The notes below the pieces were generated by a model. The model was not told the origin of the DNA and did not search any database. It saw nothing but the letters and a program-made list of their open reading frames with translations. The translations under genes and the position numbers were made by a program. A DNA stretch of 64,000 nt from Apis mellifera (Eukaryota; Arthropoda; Insecta; Hymenoptera; Apidae), in the NCBI RefSeq assembly GCF_003254395.2, contig NC_037641.1, positions 4,249,001 to 4,313,000 on the forward strand, read 5' to 3'. This document shows positions 36,389 to 47,058 of this stretch, one piece after another. How positions within the stretch are numbered: position 1 is the stretch's first letter; each line of letters begins with the position of its first letter.

Positions 36389-37011
36389 TAGTGTTGCGAT
36401 TAATTAATAACGGGTTGAATTAGTGTTGCGATAAAATGATGATCGCGTTTCTTGTAGTGTTGCGTTATAAAAAATATCGCGATTGCTTTAATTATTTTAA
36501 TTATGAATTAGTCTATTTTTTTATTTTTTTTTCCTTTTAATTCAAACTTGTATTCATTCTGTAGCGATTTATATTGTCAAAATATTTGAAGTAGTTTTTT
36601 ATTTATAGAAAATAAGAATAGTAATTTTGAAAAAGTAGTGTTGCGTTAACAAATGATCGCGTTGTTTAAAGTAATGTTCCGTTTCCGAATTGCCCATATT
36701 TCTTCCACTTGAATGGTGGAAATGTGCTACTCCTGAATCACCTATTGCAGTTAAGAAACTGCACAAGGGTGGTTACAATGGCAGTCTCTGGATATGACTG
36801 CAATCTTCCGCTATTAGTGTTGCGTATAAGAAAACACGAGTGCATAAATTAGTTTAATAGAGTTTCGTAAATTAAAATACTTTACTGATGATAAATCCGT
36901 GAATTTTTTATTTTTTTATTTTTTTATTTTTTTTTTAGATTAATAATTTTGTTGCAAATACAATAAAGCACTCTTCGCGTTTTTTGGAAATTTTAGTATA
37001 TTAGTGTTGCG
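36389..37011 (+). repeat. Six dispersed copies of TAGTGTTGCG, unit R1
   Basis: Exact 10-mers start at 36389, 36421, 36455, 36636, 36815 and 37002. Spacings are 32, 34, 181, 179 and 187 bases. Several are followed within about 25 bases by ATGATCGCGTT-like sequence. The array is conserved in unit R2. Confidence 0.9.
36703..36801 (+). other. Cluster of three short hairpins, unit R1
   Basis: Stems are TTCCAC/GTGGAA (36703-36721), TGCAGTT/AACTGCA with an AAGA loop (36746-36763) and GCAGTC/GACTGC (36781-36801). The 5' arm of the second can pair instead with the 3' arm of the third. They lie between the fourth and fifth TAGTGTTGCG copies and are unchanged in R2. Confidence 0.75.
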
Positions 37012-37130
37012 AGATATAAAAAATGTTCCACTCACGGTTTGTTCGGATTTATATTGAGTCTATTTTGGTAACCCTTCTGGCTACCTTTTCGTCATTTCTT
37101 CTTTTCAGCATCCTTTTATCAAGAGCATTT

Positions 37131-37760
37131 TTTTATCCCATATTCATTTAATACAATTTTTCTTTCAGAAATTTGTGACTGCGTGCAATGCGGTCAATAG
37201 AGTCAGTGTTTGTTTCGTAATAATATTTTAAGTATTTTTTTAGAACATAACTGTTCTGATTCAATTTAATTATAATAGTCAATCGCGAAATTAGAGTCAG
37301 TGCTTGTTCGTTGATTATAAATTATGAACGTAATTAATAGTTTTTTATTTTTATTTTTATTATTTTTTATTTTAATATTCGTCTTCGAGATAGAGTTAGT
37401 GCTTTTACAAAAAAGAGTCAGTGTTTCTCAAGAAAATAAAACGATCATCCATCACGCGAAGAGGTAATTATTTTTATATTTTTCCCGCTTATTTCAATTT
37501 TTTCAAATAGAATTGTGTTTTAATTATAATATTTTATGTTTTGTTACAGTTTCTATTTCCTGATGATGATATTGGGCAGTGACGTTCTATGAGTCATGAT
37601 AATACAAATCTTTTGCATCTTTTGCATTGGTGAGTTGCATACATTTATGTTTTCTTATGTTTTCTCTGATTAATGAAAAATTAATCAATCATGTTGTAAG
37701 ATGAAAGATCTGAATCGATACAAATGGTTGGTAGAATTTTGCAGAAACACAATAATCGTG
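37131..37760 (+). repeat. Diverged copy D of the exon 33948-34352 region
   Basis: The stretch from TTTCTTTCAG/AAATTTGTGACTGCGTGC at about 37160 to CATTG/GTGAGTTGC at about 37635 is clearly homologous to 33940-34360 and 39975-40395 but diverged. Acceptor, donor and motif blocks are kept while the introns differ more. It is older than the R1/R2 duplication and sits between the two fresh copies. Confidence 0.85.
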
Positions 37761-38270
37761 GGTATTTGTTATACTAATAAGTAGTAACATTTGTTTTTTT
37801 TTGTCTTATGTATTATATAGTTTTCAATTTTTAATTGAATTTATTCTTATAATAAGCTTAAATAAACAATCGCCATAATACGAAAATGAAAGATATGCAA
37901 ACAACTGCAAAATTGTATCATTATACTTTCTGTTATTTTTTAATTACTTTATAAACATAATATTTTGCGAATAACACATGAAGTATAATCTTTTTTAAGA
38001 TATGTTCTTAGAAATTATTTTAAAATAATATTTGATTAAAGAAAATTTTATTTTATATATAATTAATTTTAGAAAATTTATATTGAAACAATTACTAGGA
38101 TTACTAGATCAAAATTATATTAGAAAAAAATTTTCTTATATTAGAAAGCAATGTGAAATTAAGAATTATACGTAATTTTCTTATTATATTTCCCTTTTAA
38201 GTATTTTTATAAGATTCTGATACATAAATTTATAATTAAAGTATTTTATTCTATTTAAATTTTCGCGCGA
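37761..38270 (+). other. Junction between tandem units
   Basis: AT-rich. From about 38100 it resembles the region before 31456 and 32239 (AAAGCAAT, ATAATTAAAGTATTTTATT), so unit R2 probably starts within it. Exact breakpoints are not visible. Confidence 0.5.
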
Positions 38271-39174
38271 TTGAAGTATAGGGAACAATATTATTCTAAC
38301 CAATCAGAAAGCCGCTAAGGCCCCAGTAGCTAAACGAAATGCATATGGCGTCAGTCTGTTGGCAAGAATCGTAAAGAGAATACACGTTACAACGCCACGG
38401 GTATATAATTATTAAATATTGACATTGTGATATAATTTGTAGATTGTTAGTGATTTCATTTAATTAATTTGTGCGTGTTTAATCATTTATTGAGTATTAT
38501 TGTGTTAAAATTGAGTTGTTTTTTGTACTTTTTATTCTTCTTTATTGCTCACTCATTTGAGTGTAACGGTTACCGGTAGTTTGTATTATAAGCATTTGAA
38601 ATCGAATTTTAGTTAAATTTAGTTATTATTTTACTTCAATATCAGTATAATTTCATATATTTCGACTTTTATTTGTGCAAATAATTGTTTAATACTGCAA
38701 TAATTTCGAAAATGTTAGTACATTATGTAAACGTGGTAAGATTTTTCATTTTAACAAAAAAATGTATAATAATTAATATAATTTTTATATATATATATCT
38801 TTTATTTTTTTAATTCATATGAAAGTAGAAACAATAGATTAAATAATTTAAATAAATTATATTTTATACATATTCTCATATATTTCATTCGTAATTGCGT
38901 CGTAATTCGTATATTCGTATTATTTTTGTTTTTATTTTACGTTCGAGGTCGAGAATGTTTTTCTGTAAGTCAGGATTCCAAGAAAATTGACTATGTATTT
39001 CTTTCTTTGTTTTCATATTACGTTCAAGGCGAAAAATATCTACAATATAATCGTCGCAAGAGATTACTAGTCGTATTCGTACAGTACGTTCGATATACAC
39101 ATATATCGATTTGTTGCCAAACTTCGAGCGTTTACCTTAATCCAATTCGATAATCGAACTCGCGGTGCGAGGTA

Positions 39175-39209
39175 TCAGTTTATAATCGAAAGTCGTAGTG
39201 TGTGGACGT
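39175..39209 (+). promoter_or_regulatory. Inr + DPE core promoter, unit R2
   Basis: Copy of the R1 promoter: A(+1) at 39177 and GGACGT at 39204-39209 (+28 to +33). Initiator, DPE and spacing are unchanged. Confidence 0.6.
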
Positions 39210-42200
39210 TTCGTTTCAAGTGCGTGATTAATCTATTGCGTAGTACGTTATTTTTGCAATTATTCTTTTATTTTTCGCGTATATATTGCTTAATTAATAT
39301 ATTTGTTCAATAATTTTGTGAATTTTATTATAATTAATAATTTTTTGAAGAATAATTATTAGATTTTCTTTAATAACGTGTCTCGCTGTTAATGCGTCAT
39401 TAGTGAAATAGACGCCATTAATTTTTAGAACGAAATTTGAGTTTGATTTGGCTTTATTAGTTTTATAAAAAGATTTTATAGTCTTGTATCAATATCAATT
39501 CGTTCTAATTTCATATATATTCTAAGAATTTAATTATTTTTTGTGCAGATTTGTGATTGAATACTTAGATCGTGTACAAAGAGAAGGAAAGAAATTTCAA
39601 GATGGATGCTCTTAACGACCGTTTGATGCAACCAATCAGAGAAAGGGTAACATTTGATTTTTCGTATCGAAAGTAGATACATTTTTATTTTCATTTTATT
39701 GAATTTTAACGATATTTATTTGTTAAGTAACTCATAGGATCGATATATAAATTATTAAAAATATGACGGAAATAGAAAAGATCGAATAAATTACGATTTT
39801 ATTTGGGATGTTAAATTTTTTCTTATAAATAAATTAAATTTATTCTTTCATTACCTATTAATTCATAATTTTTAAAATTACAAATATATTTATAACAAAT
39901 GCTCGATAGAAAAAAGAAATAAAATATCGAAAATATATTTTGTTTCTTTATCCTATGCCCATTTACTACAATTTTTATTTCAGAAAATTGTGACTGCGTG
40001 CAATGCAGTCAGTAGAGTCAGTGTTTGTTTCGTAATGGTATTTTAAGTATTTTTTTAGAACACAGCTGTTCTAATTCAAATTAATTATAATAGTCAGTCG
40101 CGAAATTAGAGTCAGTGTTTGTTTGCCAATTATAAATATAATTAATAGTTTTTTATTTCTATTTTTTTTTTATTTTGAATATTCGTTTTCGAGATAGAGT
40201 CAGTGTTTCTCAAGAGAATAAGGCAATCATCCACCACGTGAAGAGGTAATTATATATTTTCTCTCTTCTTGTTTAAATTTTTTCAATAGAATTATGTTTT
40301 AATTATAATGTTCCATATGTTACAGTTTCCATTTCCTGATTATTCCTGATGGCAATGATATCCTGAGAGCAGATTCTTCGCATCATTGGTGAGTCGCATG
40401 CATTTATGTTCCTCTGATTACTCAATCATGTCGTAGGATGAAAGATCCGAATCGACACGAGTAATTGGTTGTATACGTAGATTTTTGCACGAGCACAGTG
40501 ACTACGGGTATTTATAATATAGCCGTGAATAGTAACATTTCTTTTTCTTGTGTTTTATTTATTAGCTCAGGATAGGTCTTCTTGTATATTGTGCTTTTAA
40601 ATATTAATAATTTTTAATAATCTTATTAGTTCATTATCTAGAAATAAATTATTGTAATGTATTAAAGTATATTTACAAATGTCAAATATTTAAATATATA
40701 TATACATAAATTAAATAAATAGTAAAGATAATAGTTTTATTTCTCTTGTTTAAAAATATATCAAATATTATATGCAAGAAGACACTTCGCGACAGGCAGA
40801 TTTTGAAATCAAAGCTACAAGTTTTGAATATTTCTTTCATACATTTTTGAAAATGTACTTTGATAAAGAGATCGCCTGAGGTTATTTTTAGAATATATGT
40901 GTATAAATGAATATATTATAAAAATAATGATATAAATAAATTTCAATGTAGAGTCAATTATTTATTATTAATTCTCATTTTAAATTTCTTATTTTCTTCT
41001 CTTTTTATTGTTTCTGCATTTTTGCTTTCTAAAATTAATAAGAATTCGTTAAATTTATAAAGTAAATTTATTAAAGCTTGAAATAAAGTAAATAGATTTT
41101 GAATTGAAGAATATTAGTTCGTTAGATATGCTAATATCTTTTTTTAGCTCAGGATTTTCAGATTTAACCCTTTCCATGTTCATTGCCAGGATCTCATTCA
41201 CGTGCCCCGGTGCTACTTGGGTGAGAGAAAGGCAATGGGCATGATGAATCTAGTTTATAAGTTTATAATAATTTTTCAGCGATTGACGATGCGTTAGTGA
41301 ATCGTGCACGACGTATTTTCCACATTGTGTGTGTATGGTTAGGCTGTGGAATTGCGTCGTTTATCATTCCATATATAACTTGATATATAATAAAATTGAT
41401 AAAATAACTTGATATATTTACGAGTAATCTCATTATAATTTCCAATAATTCACATGCAATATTATATAAGTTTTACTTCCAAATTACGACAATGATATTA
41501 AATATTACTATTTAAGTAATTTAATTCTTTCAAAAAACATATTTTTGTTGAAAAATATTCAATTAATTGATACATACATGTTCTTATCGCAATGGTTGCT
41601 AGCCATCGTCAGTCGATTTCAGGAAAATGGTACGTACACTTAGAGTGTGAGAGTAGTGTGCCAAGCTCGGGTGTCGGAGGTGTCCCGGGACACTTTCCCT
41701 AGTGTAGGCTTTTGCGCCCGAGTATTATGCGTGAGAATCGTGGAATGAATGTGTTGGTATGCCCGTTTTGCCATTTTTTAAATATAGGGCTAGGTAGGAT
41801 AGGTAGTATACTTCTGGTATGCCTGTTAAGTATAAGTAGGTAGGGCCGGGCAGATTGTCACAGTCTCTGGTCGGGTAGGCGCGTTTTCGCGTGACAATCT
41901 GTTTCAGGAAATAAAATTTGATAAATCGATGGTAAAGCTGAGACGAATGGAAAAATGCCATGTTGTCTCTGGCTTTGCTCATCGATTTTTCGAATTCCGC
42001 GGTCGCGGTCGTGATTTGGTTTCGAAACGAACGTTGCGCTCGAGATTCTGCACATGTATGAACAATGATCATTACGATCATTAGTCGTCCATGTGCTAGT
42101 TTCCGCGATTTAGTCTTTTTTTTTTTATTTCTTTTTTTGTTTACGATTAGCGAATCTCGAGCCTAGATTTAAGTTTCAGCGGGCATTGCGCCCGAAGGAG

Positions 42201-43160
42201 GAAGACCGAAGAGGCCTCGACAAACTGTCGCGAAGAGGGGCTGCAACGAATGGTTTCTCATTTTTTGGATTTTTTCTGGGTCCAAAGAATGGGAAGTCAT
42301 TGTTACTATTTTGTCATTGTGCTCGTTTTAGTAATACGTAGTATTTGTTGTTGTGTTGTCTGGCCGATTGCATGCCGGCCCACCGAATCCAGTCATCATG
42401 GGCATCGCGATTTTTTATTAGTGTTGCGATTAATTAATAACGGGTTGAATTAGTGTTGCGATAAAATGATGATCGCGTTTCTTGTAGTGTTGCGTTATAA
42501 AAAATATCGCGATTGCTTTAATTATTTTAATTATGAATTAGTCTATTTTTTTATTTTTTTTTCCTTTTAATTCAAACTTGTATTCATTCTGTAGCGATTT
42601 ATATTGTCAAAATATTTGAAGTAGTTTTTTATTTATAGAAAATAAGAATAGTAATTTTGAAAAAGTAGTGTTGCGTTAACAAATGATCGCGTTGTTTAAA
42701 GTAATGTTCCGTTTCCGAATTGCCCATATTTCTTCCACTTGAATGGTGGAAATGTGCTACTCCTGAATCACCTATTGCAGTTAAGAAACTGCACAAGGGT
42801 GGTTACAATGGCAGTCTCTGGATATGACTGCAATCTTCCGCTATTAGTGTTGCGTATAATAAAACACGAGTGCATAAATTAGTTTAATAGATTTTCGTAA
42901 ATTAAAATACTTTACTGATGATAAATCCGCGAATTTTTTATTTTTTTATTTTTTTTTTTTTTTTGATTTAATAATTGTGTTGAAATACAATAAAGCACTC
43001 TTCGCGTTTTTTTGGAAATTTTAGTATATTAGTGTTGCGAAATATAAAAAATGTTCCACTCACGGTTTGTTCGGATTTATATTGAGTGGATAACTATTTT
43101 GATAACCCTTCTGGTTATCTTTTCGTTTTTTTTTTCAGCACCCTTTCATTGAGAGCATTT
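39177..43160 (+). ncRNA. Candidate spliced long non-coding RNA, copy 2
   Basis: Same architecture as copy 1. Predicted exons are 39549-39646, 39984-40245, 40326-40388 and 41162-41220, each with its splice dinucleotides intact. The stem-loops (41851-41901, 42733-42831) and the TAGTGTTGCG motifs (42419, 42451, 42485, 42666, 42845, 43030) are retained. Single-base differences from copy 1 would let reads be assigned to either copy. Confidence 0.5.
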
Positions 43161-44771
43161 GTTATTAAAAATATTGTTAAAAAAGAATATTTTTTTCTAT
43201 TGATAGATATGATAGATCTTTCATTTGAGTTACTTAACAATATTTTAATAATTTGTTTAATGTTTCATTTTTCCGATATGAATTATTTTTTAATTACTAA
43301 TTGAGATTGAGTTGTTACAGGTACTAGTCGAAGAAAATCCGAGAAGAGGGAGAAGATTTTTGATTTTCATTTGCTAGAAATTTATTAAATTTTACTAATT
43401 TTGTTACATAATATGTTTCAGGAACCCCTCAGTTTTCAATGGATTGAGTCAGAGAATTGTTTTTTATCATGAGATAAATTTTTCAGTTTTAAGTGTGATC
43501 AAAAGAAATATATAGGTTTTTGATAAGTGGTATGATGTGTTCTTCCTCTTAGTATAAGATATCATCCTGGACTTTCCTATTCTATATCATTCGAAGTTTT
43601 CCAAAACAATCTAAAGCAAACTCCTTTTCAATATGATCACGAATCGTTTGTCATCCCTGAATTTATTCATTCTAAACCTTTAAATCTCTAGTATTTGATA
43701 ACTACAACTTCATTCACTAATTATCCTTATTTGCATTTATATCCTTATTTTTTAGAGATATCTTGTCATAATGTAAATAGAGTTATAAAAGGAAAAATCT
43801 TTTGAAATTTTGATAGGCAAATTTTATAAGTGAAATATTTAATTCTTAAATATATGAAAAGAATTTTTTAATATAGGTAGAGAGTGTCTTGTGTTTCAGT
43901 GTTATATTTTATATTTAGTGTTGTATTTAGATTTATTTCATTTGTTTCCTTTATAGGAAAAAAATATTGATTAAATAAAATATATTATACTATATTATAT
44001 TTATATCTAAATATATATATAATATAATATATTTAAGTGCATGCATCGAATAATTAAGTAGATAAGGTAGATGGGCAAAATAGTGTAGTGCTTTGTGGGA
44101 AGCTTATTTCGCTTATATTCTTTTTTTATGCTTTTAATTATCAATTATTTTTCATTTCCATAATAATGAAAATGAAAAATATTGATAAAATGTCTCGCAA
44201 TTTAGATTTTATTTTCAGATTTATGTTTCTTTAAAAAGATCAAAAGATCAAAATAAATAAATTTATTTATTTTCAAATAAATAAATTTTTATATAAGAAA
44301 CGAATGGAACAAGTTGTCGCAGTCGAGATAGATTTGGAATTTATATAATCTCAGTTAGAGAGTAGGGAAATTATTATTAAATAAACAATATATAATTATA
44401 TCATTGTATAATAATAATGATATAGTTGTATATTTTATATAAGTAAAGTGACGTAATTAGTTACGTTCGGGATTTTATTTTTCGTAAAAAATTTATCGAG
44501 ATAATGGGAGGATTTTTTAATTCAATTTCTCATTTCTTTCGTAATTCCTTACGAATTTGATACAAAAATTTGTTGCATTATTTTATAAATTCTTCAAAAA
44601 TTTCTTTGCTTTGTCGAGCAATTGATATTTTTTTTTATTCTTGTTTTTTATTTCTTTCATTGTCCACGTTTCATCATTATTAAAACTTTCCAATTCGAAT
44701 TGCTCGTGTTGCGCATTGCGGTCTCGCTAGTAAACCGAACTCGATAATCAAAAATTATAGAACGTACGTAC
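43161..44771 (-). other. Proximal end of receptor intron 5
   Basis: Very AT-rich sequence after the last tandem unit. An isolated plus-strand acceptor-like TTGTTACAG at 43313-43321 could belong to the RNA locus. Nothing else is supported. Confidence 0.5.
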
Positions 44772-44924
44772 GGCGTTAATGTAGTTGTAAAGGGACAAAC
44801 CATCGTCCCAAGGCTCCTCTTTTTCACATGATAAATTGGCGGGCCTCAGGTCGTGGCTTCGATCCAATGCCGCCAAACCGTGTGCGAAAACCTGCACACT
44901 GTCGTACACCAAAGCTGGTTCTGC
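44772..44924 (-). CDS. KaiR1D: Receptor exon 5: end of the amino-terminal domain
   Basis: This exon has 51 codons, phase 0 at both ends, with a TTTCAG acceptor and a GTACGT donor. It encodes AEPALVYDSVQVFAHGLAAL, DRSHDLRPANLSCEKEEPWD and DGLSLYNYINA. AEPALVYDSVQVF matches the AALMYDAVHVV helix of vertebrate kainate receptors. NLSCEKEEPW has the Cys and Trp that close the amino-terminal domain before the linker to the ligand-binding domain. The following intron is the 21-kb one that contains the duplicated antisense RNA locus. Confidence 0.95.
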
Positions 44925-45267
44925 CTGAAACATACGTGTTTTCCCCTCGTGTGAAAAGTTGCTCGTATCTATTTATCACGATCTTTCTCCTTATCAGACC
45001 CAATTTCCCGTAAATCGATTTTAGAGAAAGTTTATTGGACAAGTGGTATAATAAACTATATCAAAGTTTCTCCGCGGATTCAAGAAAGAAGTTTTACTTT
45101 GTAAAGTCAATTGTCGATTCTTGCCTTGAATCTTATAATTTCCGAACGATAAAAAGCTACGAAGAAGTGCAAAGAAACACAGAACGATTTTATTTTAAAT
45201 CGCGATCTGTTATTAAAAATTTGTCAAAATTATGTCGACAAATTTCTCGGTAAAAAATCGAATCGAT

Positions 45268-45830
45268 CGTTGTAATTTGCATCTTTATTAGTTTATCTTA
45301 TTAATAAACGTCTAATTTTCTTTTTGCATATATCATATCAGATACATATTACAATTTTTACAAAGCAATAATATTTTTTTCTCGAGAAAAATTGAAAGCT
45401 TGTTATTGATGAGTAACAATTATATCTTATAGCTTCTTTTATTTATATTCGATAAAAATTGATCAAAAAATCAAAAATATGATTATTAAAGCTTTTGAGA
45501 AGAAACTGGTTCATGTTTTAAACACGATCTTGATCTAATGATTTCGTTTCAATATTTATAATGAATAATTGTTGACTAAATATTGGCAATCGAATGATGT
45601 TGACAATTTCTTCTTCTTTTTCGTTAATCTTCAGATTAATCTTTTCAGATTAATATTGAATTAATTTTAACTCCACTTGAAACTTGTTTTTGTTCTATGT
45701 TATACTCTCCTCTAATTTTCATTTAATAATTACGGAAGAAAAATTGTAATATGTATCTGATATAATACATGCAGAAAGAAAATTATACGTTTATTAACAA
45801 GATAAACTAATAAAGACGCAAATTGCAACG
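45268..45830. repeat. Inverted repeat with 92-bp arms in receptor intron 4
   Basis: Bases 45268-45359 and 45739-45830 are reverse complements with 7 mismatches and no gaps over 92 bases; the loop is 379 bases. Similarity stops sharply at both ends of each arm. No target-site duplication is evident. It may be a fold-back element or a double-stranded RNA structure in the receptor pre-mRNA, 344 bases from exon 5. Confidence 0.92.
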
Positions 45831-46893
45831 AAATGTCGGGGAACCGAACGAATACGATAACACGGTAGCTACAGACTGATTAAATTCATAAATATTAACC
45901 TAATTAAATAGAATTAACGTAGTAATTTCCGGATCGAGAGAACGTTATTATGTATCGAATTTTTAATGCAAATCTTCTACGCGTATCATTCCCTGATTTC
46001 CATAATTTTCTGCAATTTATTCCATATTCGAATATCTTCGTCTCACTTCGACGTATAATTTTTCCCGTTGCACGATACGTTAAACTACATCTTTCATTCG
46101 CAATTTATTAATAATAACTCGAAACACGATTCATACTCGTCAAACGAGTACAATATATCGCTTGTTCATCGTCATATAACTTATTCGTGAATGATGATTG
46201 CCAATTGAAACGAACATCATTGATGGCAGAAAATTCTTCTTGCAATCGTTTTTATTTTATTCAAATCCGTTCTCGAGATATCATTCGAATCGATACGTTG
46301 AATCATGTCGTTCTTTTGGAATTTCGTCCAGGGCTTCTTCATTTATAATACCTATTTCATGTACTAATTTTTTAGAGGATAATAACGTGTATAGTTTATC
46401 TATAATTTAGATATGATTTAAAAAAAAAGAGGAAGATTCCCTGTTATATTTTTGTCGTTATAATACAACCATAAATTTCTAAAGGAAACCGCGGAGAATC
46501 TCGTGAATTATTTTCATCGTAAAATCAAATAAAGCTTTGATAAATAATATTCTTAAATCTTCACGCTTTGTATCTGGGCTACAATATTTACTCTCTTCTC
46601 TTTCTCGCCCGAGATGGATCTTCCAAAATGGAATGCTTTTAGCTTATGCCTCCGATTTTTGTCCATCCATGCGCGATATCCTCGGACGTTATATGATGTA
46701 AATCAGGAGATCTTTCCATAAAGAATATCAGGCATTGACTATTCTTTCTCAAAGTTAGCGCGAGATCGTTCAATGGAAACGTGGAAAACCGTTTTCCATT
46801 TCAATGGGCGAAGGTATAACGAGTTTTGGGGCCGATAGCGACTTCCGGCGGTCGAGCATATACACCTCGAAGTAACTTGAACTTTCCACCAAC

Positions 46894-47058
46894 CTGGATA
46901 ACTCCGGTTTTGTTGAGGATAGCGTGGCCAATCGGCTGGAAACGTTCCATCTGTCTCAGAACTTCGGCCACCTTTGGTTCCTCGAGGTCCACAAGACGGA
47001 ACGCAGTCATGTTCACACTGTTGTACTTGAAATCCTCCAGGTCGAATGTCTCTATGTC
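46894..47058 (-). CDS. KaiR1D: Receptor exon 4: amino-terminal domain, part 3
   Basis: This exon has 55 codons, phase 0 at both ends, with a TTTTTAG acceptor. It encodes DIETFDLEDFKYNSVNMTAF, RLVDLEEPKVAEVLRQMERF and QPIGHAILNKTGVIQ. The block YNSVNMTAFR corresponds to YSGVNMTGFR of GluK2. NMT and NKT are possible glycosylation sites. The donor CAG/GTTGGT is weak. If it is not used, the frame stays open for 30 more codons to a stop near 46801, which would give a truncated, secretable amino-terminal domain. The join VIQ/AEPALVYDSVQVF to exon 5 fits the family, so I prefer the spliced reading. Confidence 0.93.

Larger units (their letters stand above)
32239..37130 (+). repeat. Tandem unit R1 of the duplicated RNA locus
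   Basis: About 4.9 kb that recurs almost unchanged at 38271-43160 with an offset of about 6030-6036 bases. The differences are scattered single bases and small indels, denser in the first 600 bases. The unit runs from a CCAAT/TATA module through an Inr+DPE promoter and plus-strand splice sites to a GC-richer structured 3' part. It could also be a partly collapsed haplotype in the assembly, but the older copies around it argue for a genuine history of duplication. Confidence 0.93.
33141..37130 (+). ncRNA. Candidate spliced long non-coding RNA, copy 1, antisense to the receptor
   Basis: Starting at the Inr/DPE promoter, the plus strand shows good acceptor-donor pairs: exon 33513-33610 (GTGCAG...GG/GTAACA), 33948-34209 (TTTCAG...GAG/GTAATT), 34290-34352 (TTACAG...TTG/GTGAGT) and 35134-35192 (TTTCAG...GG/GTGAGA). 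A GC-richer distal part from about 35590 holds several perfect stem-loops and six copies of TAGTGTTGCG. The first donor and the 3' end are not resolved. No ORF above about 75 codons is shared with a conserved pattern. I cannot assign it to a named bee non-coding RNA from memory. Confidence 0.5.
38271..43160 (+). repeat. Tandem unit R2 of the duplicated RNA locus
   Basis: Second copy of unit R1. All promoter, splice, motif and stem-loop elements of R1 are kept. Homology ends near 43160 just after a pyrimidine-tract-CAGCA(C/T)CCTTT string shared with 37115. One-base indels in T runs break a minus-strand ORF shared with R1, which argues against coding on that strand. Confidence 0.93.

Noticed and set aside
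36220..36423. 67-codon plus ORF identical in both units
   Set aside because: Identity reflects recent duplication; composition is low complexity and overlaps the TAGTGTTGCG motifs.
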